13,315 nucleotides of DNA from CBINFS01 sp966250015 (GTDB lineage: Bacteria; Bacteroidota; Rhodothermia; Rhodothermales; DASSAV01), in NCBI GenBank assembly GCA_966250015.1, contig CBINFS010000069.1, positions 1 through 13,315 of the forward strand, read 5' to 3'. This document shows, piece by piece, positions 6,713 to 13,012 of this stretch (position 1 is the stretch's first letter; each line of letters starts with the position of its first letter). Made by a program: the position numbers and the translations under genes. The notes below the pieces were generated by a model. That model had not been told where the DNA came from. It did not search any database and saw only the letters and a program-made list of their open reading frames with translations.

Positions 6713-9016
6713 TTGATCACACAGGATAGCAAACAGACCCGCCGCCGGGTCAAAGTGGACCAGCTCGCACCTTCGACGTCACCCACCCATCCACTCGAGC
6801 TGGAGCTGCGCTTTACGGAGACCTTCCAGCGCTATCAGGATGCACCCGTAGCGTTGCGCGAAGCGAAGTGCCTTCAGGTCCTTTATCCCGAAATCCTGGG
6901 CCCCATCTACGAGGAAGACCTCGTAGCCGGGCGGATCGAGCCGCGCCTCGTCGGGTTCTCGCCCGACGAATGGGGATCGTGTGCCTTTGGTTACTACCAC
7001 CTGCCGAAGGCCATCCGGGAGGTGGCCGATTCATTGCCGCTCGACCCTGCCTTCCGCCGTAAGGTCGACGAGATGATTGCGTTCTGGGACGAGCACAGCA
7101 CCGCCGCCAGGGTGCGCGCTGCCTATCCGCCGGAAATGGCGAAGTACCTCCCTTCTGACGACTGGATGAACACCTACGGCATTGCGTTCCCTCTCTACCG
7201 CCTGACCGGCGCCAACGTCGACTACGGGAAGCTTCTGCGTCTCGGTATCCCGGGTCTGCGCGGGGAGGTCACAGAGCGTCGTGAACGCGCGGCAGCGGAA
7301 GGGAGTCCGGTAGATCTGTTCGACGGCATGCTGATTGCCCTCGACGTGCTCGAGGACGCCTGTCGCCACTACGAAGCCGAAGCACTTCACGAGGCAGAGG
7401 CCACGAGCGATCCGCAGCGGCGTTCCGAGCTCGAAAAGCTCGCGGACACGCTGGCCAACATTCGCCGGGAGCCGCCACAGACGTTCCACGAAGCCATTCA
7501 GCTCTTCTGGCTCTATTCGATCGTGGGGGACGTCCGCAACCACGGCCGCATGGACGTCTACCTCGGCGATTTCCTCTCGCGCGATCTCGCCAACCGGGAG
7601 ATCACCGAAGACGAAGCCCTGCGTCTCCTCCAATCGGTCTGGCGCCTCATGGCCGACCGGGCCACCCGCGTCCACAACCGTGTCATCATTGGCGGCAAAG
7701 GCCGGCCAAATGAGGCCGACGCCGACCGGTTTGCCCTGCTAGCCATGGAGGCCACCCGTACGGTCCTCGAAGCCGAGCCCCAGCTCTCCCTGCGCTTCTA
7801 CAAAGGGCAGCATCCGGCGCTGATGCAAAAGGCGCTGGAGGTCATCGGCGAGGGCAGGACTTACCCGATACTCTACAACGACGACGTCAACTTGCCGGCC
7901 ATCCAGTTTGCGTTCGGCTTCAGTCCTGAAGAGGCTGAGCAGTACGTGCCGTACGGTTGCGGCGAGTACATCCTGGAGCACCGCAGCTTCGGCACCCCGA
8001 GCGGCGTCATCAACCTGCTCAAGGCGCTCGAAGTCACGCTCCACAACGGGGTCGATCCACTAAGCGGCCGGCCCATGGGCCTGGCGCTCGGCGAACTCAA
8101 GGATTTCCACACCTTCGAGGACCTCTGGCAGGCTTACACGCGGCAGGTTGAGCACTACGTCGACCTCATGGCCCAGCAGGAGGCGATCGAGTACGAGGTA
8201 GCAGGCCGGGAAGCCGCGTACCTCTACCTGAGCATGCTCTACGACGATTGCCTGGAACTCGGCAAGGCGATTTTCTCCGGCGGCATCCGCTACCTTGGCG
8301 GGACGCTCGAAACTTACGGCAACACCAACACCGCCGACAGCCTTACCGCGATCAAGAAGCTCGTCTACGAAACCGGCAAGCTCACGCCTGACGAGCTGCT
8401 GGCTGCCCTGGACGCCGACTTTGAGGGCCACGCCCACACCCGACGCCTGCTACAGGACGCACCCAAGTACGGCAACGACGACGACCGGGCCGACGAGATG
8501 CTGCTACGCGTGCACAACCACGTGTGCAACTACACGCGCAGCCAGCGCGAACGGACCCCGCTCCACTCCTACCTCGTGGTCATCATCAACAACAGCGCCA
8601 ACACCCTGATGGGGCGCTGGACCGCTGCCTCGGCCGACGGCCGACGCGCCCGCACCCCCATGAACAACGGCAACGCACCCTCCAGCGGGAATGACCGGGC
8701 GGGTGTCACCGCCATGCTCAACTCCATCGTCAAACCGTCGCCCGCGATTCACGCCGGCGCCGTACAGAACATGAAGTTCAGCCCCGAGCTCTTCACCAAT
8801 CGGCGTGCCGAGCTGGAGGCCCTTCTGGATACATACTTCGACCTCGGCGGCGCGCAGGCAATGATTACCGTCGTGAGCCGCGGCGACCTGGAACGCGCCA
8901 TGGAAGACCCCGAGCACTACCAGCACATTTTCGTGCGTGTCGGCGGTTTCAGTGCTCGCTTCGTCACCCTCCCGCGCGACGTGCAACGCGAAATCCTCGA
9001 GCGCACGTTGTACTGA
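6713..9016 (+). CDS. Glycyl radical enzyme of the PFL/dehydratase-lyase superfamily
   Basis: A 767-residue cytoplasmic glycyl radical enzyme, slightly shorter than the usual 780-850. The catalytic loop has Cys416-Gly-Glu418 (PYGCGEY). This Cys-x-Glu pattern is found in dehydratase and lyase members (choline, glycerol, hydroxyproline and isethionate enzymes), whereas true pyruvate formate-lyase has adjacent cysteines. The C-terminal radical domain begins near residue 640 (SADGRR), and the radical loop is RVGGFSARF with Gly745 as the expected radical site, 22 residues from the end. Phe746 replaces the more common Tyr. The TTG at 6713 is taken as the start because GAGGT lies 6 bases before it and no early in-frame ATG exists. 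The chemistry is probably radical elimination or cleavage of a small hydroxylated substrate, needing anaerobic activation. The substrate is unknown, and it does not clearly match any named subfamily I can recall. Confidence 0.92.
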   Translation: MITQDSKQTRRRVKVDQLAPSTSPTHPLELELRFTETFQRYQDAPVALREAKCLQVLYPEILGPIYEEDLVAGRIEPRLVGFSPDEWGSCAFGYYHLPKAIREVADSLPLDPAFRRKVDEMIAFWDEHSTAARVRAAYPPEMAKYLPSDDWMNTYGIAFPLYRLTGANVDYGKLLRLGIPGLRGEVTERRERAAAEGSPVDLFDGMLIALDVLEDACRHYEAEALHEAEATSDPQRRSELEKLADTLANIRREPPQTFHEAIQLFWLYSIVGDVRNHGRMDVYLGDFLSRDLANREITEDEALRLLQSVWRLMADRATRVHNRVIIGGKGRPNEADADRFALLAMEATRTVLEAEPQLSLRFYKGQHPALMQKALEVIGEGRTYPILYNDDVNLPAIQFAFGFSPEEAEQYVPYGCGEYILEHRSFGTPSGVINLLKALEVTLHNGVDPLSGRPMGLALGELKDFHTFEDLWQAYTRQVEHYVDLMAQQEAIEYEVAGREAAYLYLSMLYDDCLELGKAIFSGGIRYLGGTLETYGNTNTADSLTAIKKLVYETGKLTPDELLAALDADFEGHAHTRRLLQDAPKYGNDDDRADEMLLRVHNHVCNYTRSQRERTPLHSYLVVIINNSANTLMGRWTAASADGRRARTPMNNGNAPSSGNDRAGVTAMLNSIVKPSPAIHAGAVQNMKFSPELFTNRRAELEALLDTYFDLGGAQAMITVVSRGDLERAMEDPEHYQHIFVRVGGFSARFVTLPRDVQREILERTLY

Positions 9017-9095
9017 ATCACGGGGGACCACGGCTAGCTGACCTAACCCCACCACACGGATAAACCGCCGACGGTTGCATGGCGCTACGCCGCCT

Positions 9096-9995
9096 ATGGG
9101 TATAGTTTTCGACATACAGCGTTTCGCCTTGCACGACGGGCCGGGTATCCGCACGACGGTTTTTCTGAAAGGCTGTCCGCTACGTTGCATCTGGTGCCAC
9201 AACCCGGAGTCGCAACGCTTTGCACCCCAGCTGTCCTTCAATGTCGAAGCGTGCCGCCTGTGTGGGAACTGCGTGCCGGCGTGCACCCAGGGCGTCCACG
9301 AGATCATCGACGGGCGGCACGTCGTCCATTTCGACCGGTGCCTGACCTGTGGCGCCTGCGTCGAAGCCTGCGACGAGCGCGCGCTCTCGATCGTCGGCCG
9401 TGAGATGAGTGTGGACGAGGTGCTGGCCGAGGTCGAGCGCGACAGGCCGTACTACGAGCGCTCCGGGGGTGGAATCACGATCTCAGGGGGCGAACCGCTC
9501 GCGCAGTTCGATTTTGCCCTCGCCCTGCTCCGGGAGGCCAGAAACCGCGGCCTACACACCTGCCTCGACACCAGCGGCATCGCCTCTCGGTCGCGGCTCG
9601 CCGCCGTGGCGGACTACGTCGACCTTTTCCTGTTTGATTACAAAGCAACCTCGCCTGAGACGCACCGCCAGCTGACCGGTGCGTCCAACCGGCGCGTGCT
9701 CGACAACCTGGTGTACCTCTACGAGCGCGGCGCTCGAATCATTCTGCGGTGCCTGCTCGTCCCCGGCGTAAACGATTCCGAAGAGCACCTCGAAGGCATC
9801 GCCGCACTCGCCAGGCAAATGCCGGCCCTCGAAGGTATACACATCCTCCCATTTCACAACATGGGGCGCGATAAAGGCCCCCGGATCGGACGCGCAAATC
9901 CCCTGGCAGACATACCCACCGTGGGAAAAGACCAGCAGAACCAGTGGATCGCAACCCTGCACGGCCTGGGGTGCACGCGGGCCCACCTCGGATAA
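9096..9995 (+). CDS. Glycyl radical enzyme activating enzyme (radical SAM)
   Basis: A 299-residue radical SAM activase that would install the glycyl radical on the enzyme encoded 79 bases upstream. The N-terminal DIQRFALHDGPGIRTTVFLKG is the family hallmark, followed by the CxxxCxxC cluster site (Cys27, Cys31, Cys34). An inserted ferredoxin-like region has two further four-cysteine sets (Cys53/56/59/63 and Cys82/85/88/92), as in activases of dehydratase-type glycyl radical enzymes. GGGITISGGEPLAQ is the SAM-binding glycine-rich segment. The ATG at 9096 gives the usual family start; a TTG at 9075 would add seven residues. Neither has a good ribosome binding site, so translation may be coupled to the upstream gene. 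No terminator is evident after it. Confidence 0.93.
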   Translation: MGIVFDIQRFALHDGPGIRTTVFLKGCPLRCIWCHNPESQRFAPQLSFNVEACRLCGNCVPACTQGVHEIIDGRHVVHFDRCLTCGACVEACDERALSIVGREMSVDEVLAEVERDRPYYERSGGGITISGGEPLAQFDFALALLREARNRGLHTCLDTSGIASRSRLAAVADYVDLFLFDYKATSPETHRQLTGASNRRVLDNLVYLYERGARIILRCLLVPGVNDSEEHLEGIAALARQMPALEGIHILPFHNMGRDKGPRIGRANPLADIPTVGKDQQNQWIATLHGLGCTRAHLG

Positions 9996-10068
9996 CAGCC
10001 TGAATGCGGGTCCCGGAGCCGAGCGGGTGCTCTTTCGGATTGATTTGCTGACGCGGCGAAAATCGAGC

Positions 10069-10098
10069 TTGCTTTCTTCACAAAAAATACATTATCTT
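10069..10098 (+). promoter_or_regulatory. Predicted promoter of the dioxygenase gene
   Basis: TTGCTT (10069-10074), 18 bases and TATCTT (10093-10098) in an A/T-rich patch predict a start of transcription near 10105. This is just before the palindrome at 10109-10124 and about 110 bases before the dioxygenase start codon. Confidence 0.45.
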
Positions 10099-10108
10099 GA
10101 TCTCCGAG

Positions 10109-10124
10109 GCACAATCGATTGTGC
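10109..10124. promoter_or_regulatory. 16-base perfect palindrome, likely operator
   Basis: GCACAATCGATTGTGC is fully self-complementary and lies at about +5 to +20 of the predicted promoter, a classic position for a repressor site. A centre with CG flanked by A/T is typical of LacI-family operators. Its ten-base core CAATCGATTG recurs at 13030-13039. Confidence 0.55.
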
Positions 10125-10151
10125 ATTTTCCGCTTTTGACACGTTCTGAAG

Positions 10152-10183
10152 GCCTGTCGCGGGTAGTCCCGGACGGCTTTTTT
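10152..10183 (+). terminator. Intrinsic-terminator hairpin in the leader of the dioxygenase gene
   Basis: GCCTGTCGCGGG (10152-10163) pairs with CCCGGACGGC (10168-10177) across a four-base TAGT loop, with two single-base bulges. Six T residues follow directly. It lies between the predicted promoter and the start codon at 10215, so it could end transcription coming from the activase gene, attenuate the dioxygenase gene, or end a small transcript of about 80 bases. Confidence 0.55.
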
Positions 10184-10214
10184 CCGTTCACCCTTACCTT
10201 GGAGGAGTTTGGTT

Positions 10215-10982
10215 ATGGAAACCAGGATGAAGCTCGTCATTACAGAGGATCAAAAGAGGCAGTATCAGGAAGATGGATATTTCATCCTGGAATCTGTGCT
10301 TGGTGAAGAGGACCTGGCGCTGGTGCGGAAAAAGTGCGACGAGCTCGTTGCCGAGCAGGAAGCCGAAATGGACCGCCTCGGCACCGACGAGCTAAACCTC
10401 AGCCGTCGCGGCAGCCGGTACTTCATCTTTAACGCGTTCAGAGATCACCCGGAGCTGGCCGATTTTGTCTTCAGCGACATCTTCGAGGAGATCTGCCGCG
10501 CTACGGTGGGCGAGAACGCCCTGCTGTTCTGGGAGCAGTTCGTCGTGAAAGGAACCAGCAAGTCGAGCCGTTCGGCTTTCTCCTGGCACCAGGACGCCGG
10601 ATACGTCGACGGTCTGCCCGTTCCGCATTACGTCAACGCCTGGGTCGCCCTCGACGACGTGAACGAGGATAACGGTACGATCTACCTCCTTTCGTATTCG
10701 AAGGCCGGTACCAGAGCCCGGGTCGACCACGTCGTGGACGAAGAAACCGGCGACCGCGTGGGCTACTTCGGCGACGATCCGGGCGTCCCCGTCATCGCCC
10801 CGGCAGGGTCCATCGCTGTCTTCTCGAGCACGACGTTCCACCGCTCGGGCCCAAACGTCACGGACAAGTATCGCCGTGCCTACGCGTTGCAATTCGCCGA
10901 AGAGCCCGTACACGAAGCCGACGGCTCGATCATGGGCCTTACCGAGCAGTTCCTCGTAAACGGGAAACGCGTGCGGAAATAA
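10215..10982 (+). CDS. Phytanoyl-CoA dioxygenase (PhyH) family protein
   Basis: A 255-residue Fe(II)/2-oxoglutarate-dependent oxygenase of the PhyH family, which hydroxylates small carboxylated, aminated or phosphonate-type substrates using O2. The iron triad is visible: His125 and Asp127 in WHQDAGY, and His209 in TTFHRSGPN. Arg220 or Arg221, eleven to twelve residues on, would bind 2-oxoglutarate. The N-terminal QYQEDGYFILESVL is characteristic of the family. The ATG at 10215 follows GGAGGAG (10201-10207) at ideal spacing; a TTG two codons earlier is less likely. It has its own promoter, palindrome and leader hairpin, so it is regulated apart from the glycyl radical operon upstream. Most bacterial PhyH proteins have unknown substrates, and this one cannot be assigned. 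Confidence 0.92.
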   Translation: METRMKLVITEDQKRQYQEDGYFILESVLGEEDLALVRKKCDELVAEQEAEMDRLGTDELNLSRRGSRYFIFNAFRDHPELADFVFSDIFEEICRATVGENALLFWEQFVVKGTSKSSRSAFSWHQDAGYVDGLPVPHYVNAWVALDDVNEDNGTIYLLSYSKAGTRARVDHVVDEETGDRVGYFGDDPGVPVIAPAGSIAVFSSTTFHRSGPNVTDKYRRAYALQFAEEPVHEADGSIMGLTEQFLVNGKRVRK

Positions 10983-11000
10983 TCCACCGATTTTCCTCAC

Positions 11001-11039
11001 GGCCGGGGGGTGCCCAGAATGGTAACCGGCCTTACTTTT
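11001..11039 (+). terminator. Possible weak terminator after the dioxygenase gene
   Basis: GGCCGG (11001-11006) can pair with CCGGCC (11026-11031) over a 19-base loop, followed by TTACTTTT. The short stem and long loop make this a weak candidate. Confidence 0.3.
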
Positions 11040-11054
11040 AAGGCACGAGTGCTC

Positions 11055-11066
11055 GGAAGCGCTACC
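11055..11066. promoter_or_regulatory. Imperfect palindrome GGAAGCGCTACC upstream of the cupin gene
   Basis: It fits the symmetric pattern GGNAGCGCTNCC with a central CG and lies 44 bases before the cupin start. The 11 bases TCGGAAGCGCT (11053-11063) recur exactly at 12973-12983, upstream of the lipoprotein gene. It is a possible shared operator. No clear promoter was found around it. Confidence 0.35.
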
Positions 11067-11109
11067 GTATCACACCACCCATGACGCACAAGTAGTACCG
11101 GAGGAGGAT

Positions 11110-11655
11110 ATGCTCACACGCAGTCAGCTCGAACAGACCCGGAAGCGGGCTGCCGCTATGCTGGAAAAGGTCGGCATTGCCCTGACACCTGAAGAACGCG
11201 AAAACATCGAGGTGGCCGATTTCGGGTTGGAAGATCTGGAGCGAACCGGCCTCGAGCTGGTCGTCTACGTCAACACGGACCGGTACTGTGCCAAAGAGCT
11301 CGTCCTGTTCCCAGGACAGACGTGCCCCGAACACCGTCATCCGCCCGTGTTCGGCGAACCTGGTAAACAGGAGACCTTCCGGTGCCGGTGGGGAACCGTC
11401 TACCTGTACGTGGAAGGGGAGCCAGCACGCGAAATTCGTGCGAAAATTCCCGAAGGCGACGAGGCGTACTACACCGTCTTCCACGAGATCGCGTTGCGTC
11501 CGGGAGAGCAGTACACCATCCCTCCAAACACGCTCCACTGGTTCCAGGCGGGCGAAGAAGGCGCAATCGTGTCGGAATTTTCCAGTACGAGCCGTGACGA
11601 ATACGACGTGTGGACCGATCCCCGGATCCGGCGGATTCCTGAGGTCGAGGCGTAG
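11110..11655 (+). CDS. D-lyxose isomerase-like cupin (D-lyxose ketol-isomerase family)
   Basis: A 181-residue cupin that closely resembles, from memory, Bacillus subtilis YdaE, a D-lyxose isomerase of about 167 residues. Shared segments include VYVNTDRYCAKELVLFPGQT, CPEHRHPP, GKQETFRCR and QYTIPPNTLHWFQAGEEGA. Predicted metal ligands are His75, His77, Glu88 and His143. The known reaction interconverts D-lyxose and D-xylulose with a divalent metal, usually Mn, and mannose-fructose activity is common. An N-terminal helix of about 20 residues precedes the domain. GGAGGAGG just before the ATG fixes the start. It lies between the oxygenase and LacI genes, supporting a role in sugar or sugar-derivative breakdown. 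The isomerase assignment is good, but the physiological sugar is uncertain. Confidence 0.88.
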   Translation: MLTRSQLEQTRKRAAAMLEKVGIALTPEERENIEVADFGLEDLERTGLELVVYVNTDRYCAKELVLFPGQTCPEHRHPPVFGEPGKQETFRCRWGTVYLYVEGEPAREIRAKIPEGDEAYYTVFHEIALRPGEQYTIPPNTLHWFQAGEEGAIVSEFSSTSRDEYDVWTDPRIRRIPEVEA

Positions 11656-11681
11656 GGTTCCGGGCCGGCGCTTGCCGGATC

Positions 11682-11710
11682 TTGACTCTCGCTGTGGACC
11701 CTCCTATTAT
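11682..11710 (+). promoter_or_regulatory. Predicted promoter of the LacI-family gene
   Basis: TTGACT (11682-11687), 17 bases and TATTAT (11705-11710) form a near-consensus sigma70-type promoter. Predicted transcription starts at about 11717, inside the CAAACGTTTG operator. Confidence 0.7.
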
Positions 11711-11714
11711 TGCA

Positions 11715-11724
11715 CAAACGTTTG
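11715..11724. promoter_or_regulatory. LacI/PurR-type operator CAAACGTTTG over the lacI start site
   Basis: A perfect ten-base palindrome overlaps the expected +1 of the predicted lacI promoter. The sequence equals the core of the E. coli PurR operator consensus. An identical copy lies downstream of the gene (12879-12888). This arrangement suggests negative autoregulation. Confidence 0.65.
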
Positions 11725-11756
11725 ATTATAACCCGGGTAGATTTTTTCTCTGCCGA

Positions 11757-12794
11757 ATGCCTACTACACTGGCCGATATTGCCGAAAAAGCCGGCGTCTC
11801 CATCTCCACGGTGTCGCGCGTGCTCAACGGAAAGGCGGAAAAGTATCGGATCAGCCGGGTTAAGCGCGAGCTGATCCGCAACATGGCCGAAGAGTTGGGC
11901 TATCGGCCAAACTACCTGGCGCGTGGGTTGCGCCTGAGTAAGTCGAATACGCTCGGGCTCATCGCCCCCGACATCTCGAACCCGTTTTTTGCCTCCATCA
12001 TCAAACGGGTTCAGAGCATCGCCTATAAAATGGGCTACAGCCTGTTCGTCTGTAACACGGACGAAAACGTCGACCTCGAAGTCGAGCAGATCAACCTGCT
12101 CTACGAGAATCGAGTCGCCGGCCTGATCGCCATGCCCGTCGGGCAGAAGTACGACCACTTCGTCGAGTGGCAGGAGCGCAAGTTACCCCTGGTCCTCCTG
12201 GACCGCTGTTTCGACGAGTTTAATGCGCACTCCGTCGTGGTCGACAACTACACCGGCGCCTACGAAGCAGTCGAGCACCTGATCTCCTACGGCCACGAGC
12301 GGATCGGTATGATCCAGGGACTCCCGGGCACCTTCACCAATAACGAAAGGTTGCGGGGCTACCGCGATGCCCTCAAGGCTCACGGCCTGCCCGTGGACGA
12401 CTCTCTCATCGTTGGAAGCGACTTCCGCGAAATGAACGGGTACATCGAGACGAAGCTGCTGCTCGATCGCGAAAATCCCCCGACGGCCATCTTCGCTACG
12501 AGCGACCTGATCACCCTCGGTGTCCTGAAAGCGCTGGACGAAGAAAAGCTGTCTATCCCCCACGATATTTCGGTGCTCACGTTCGACGATTTCGACTTTG
12601 CACCGTACCTGCGTTGCCCCCTCACTGCCGTCTGGCAGCCGAAAGACATGATGGGCGAAATGGCGGTGAAGCTGCTGAGAGGGCAGCTGCAGCTCGACGG
12701 ACAGGAACCCCACCGGATCCTGTTAAAGACCCACCTTCGCATCCGAGAGTCGGTCGCCAGAGTGGGCAGTAAACGTACGAAGAGCGGCAGGTAG
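11757..12794 (+). CDS. LacI-family transcriptional regulator
   Basis: A 345-residue one-component regulator. The N-terminal helix-turn-helix (TLADIAEKAGVSISTVSRVLNG, about residues 4-25) and hinge helix (NYLARGLRL, 52-60) bind DNA. From about residue 64 (NTLGLIAPDISNPFF) comes a type I periplasmic-binding-like sensor domain for a sugar or similar ligand. The C-terminal DDFDFAPYLRCPLTAV is a family hallmark. The ATG at 11757 gives the standard family N-terminus; the same frame is open from 11682 but would cross the promoter and operator. It lacks a clear ribosome binding site. Identical CAAACGTTTG operators flank it, so it probably represses itself and controls the downstream lipoprotein operon, and perhaps the catabolic genes upstream. 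The ligand is unknown. Confidence 0.95.
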   Translation: MPTTLADIAEKAGVSISTVSRVLNGKAEKYRISRVKRELIRNMAEELGYRPNYLARGLRLSKSNTLGLIAPDISNPFFASIIKRVQSIAYKMGYSLFVCNTDENVDLEVEQINLLYENRVAGLIAMPVGQKYDHFVEWQERKLPLVLLDRCFDEFNAHSVVVDNYTGAYEAVEHLISYGHERIGMIQGLPGTFTNNERLRGYRDALKAHGLPVDDSLIVGSDFREMNGYIETKLLLDRENPPTAIFATSDLITLGVLKALDEEKLSIPHDISVLTFDDFDFAPYLRCPLTAVWQPKDMMGEMAVKLLRGQLQLDGQEPHRILLKTHLRIRESVARVGSKRTKSGR

Positions 12795-12878
12795 AACCTT
12801 CGGCCTGCGTACTCTTCGAAAAAGTAGAAATATTACTGCGGCGAGTTCGCTTTTGATGGTGTATTAGTCGTATTTGTA

Positions 12879-12888
12879 CAAACGTTTG
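12879..12888. promoter_or_regulatory. Second CAAACGTTTG operator, upstream of the lipoprotein promoter
   Basis: Identical to 11715-11724 (including one flanking A, an 11-base match). It ends two bases before the -35 hexamer at 12891. That position could allow looping with another site, interference with polymerase, or activation. Confidence 0.6.
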
Positions 12889-12890
12889 CA

Positions 12891-12919
12891 TTGACACCGA
12901 CTTTGTTGTTTCTTAGGAT
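12891..12919 (+). promoter_or_regulatory. Predicted promoter of the lipoprotein gene
   Basis: TTGACA (12891-12896), a 17-base spacer and TAGGAT (12914-12919) predict transcription from about 12926. The -35 is perfect, and the -10 matches four of six positions. The leader before the start codon would be about 87 bases. Confidence 0.6.
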
Positions 12920-12931
12920 CGTATCGATACG
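12920..12931. promoter_or_regulatory. Perfect 12-base palindrome at the lipoprotein transcription start
   Basis: CGTATCGATACG directly follows the -10 hexamer and covers the expected +1. Twelve-base palindromes occur a few times by chance in a window this size, so it is the placement that makes this one a candidate operator. Confidence 0.4.
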
Positions 12932-12974
12932 TTGAGGTGAAATCGGACTCCAGCCGTTTCTAATAGAGATTTTC

Positions 12975-12986
12975 GGAAGCGCTCCC
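12975..12986. promoter_or_regulatory. GGAAGCGCTCCC, copy of the motif before the cupin gene
   Basis: It lies in the predicted leader of the lipoprotein gene. It shares TCGGAAGCGCT with 11053-11063 and fits GGNAGCGCTNCC. Confidence 0.35.
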
Positions 12987-13012
12987 AATTACGTACAACA
13001 TGCCGTAACCAT

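Noticed and set aside
6713..9016. Classical pyruvate formate-lyase
   Set aside because: The active site has Cys-Gly-Glu and not the Cys-Cys pair of pyruvate formate-lyase, and the activase has the extra ferredoxin-type clusters of the dehydratase group.
11682..11756. Upstream TTG start extending the LacI-family protein by 25 residues
   Set aside because: The extension would translate the predicted -35, -10 and operator. The ATG at 11757 gives the standard family N-terminus.
11469..12158. Minus-strand open frame of 229 residues across the cupin and lacI genes
   Set aside because: It crosses two well-supported genes and the lacI promoter and operator, and it shows no family features.
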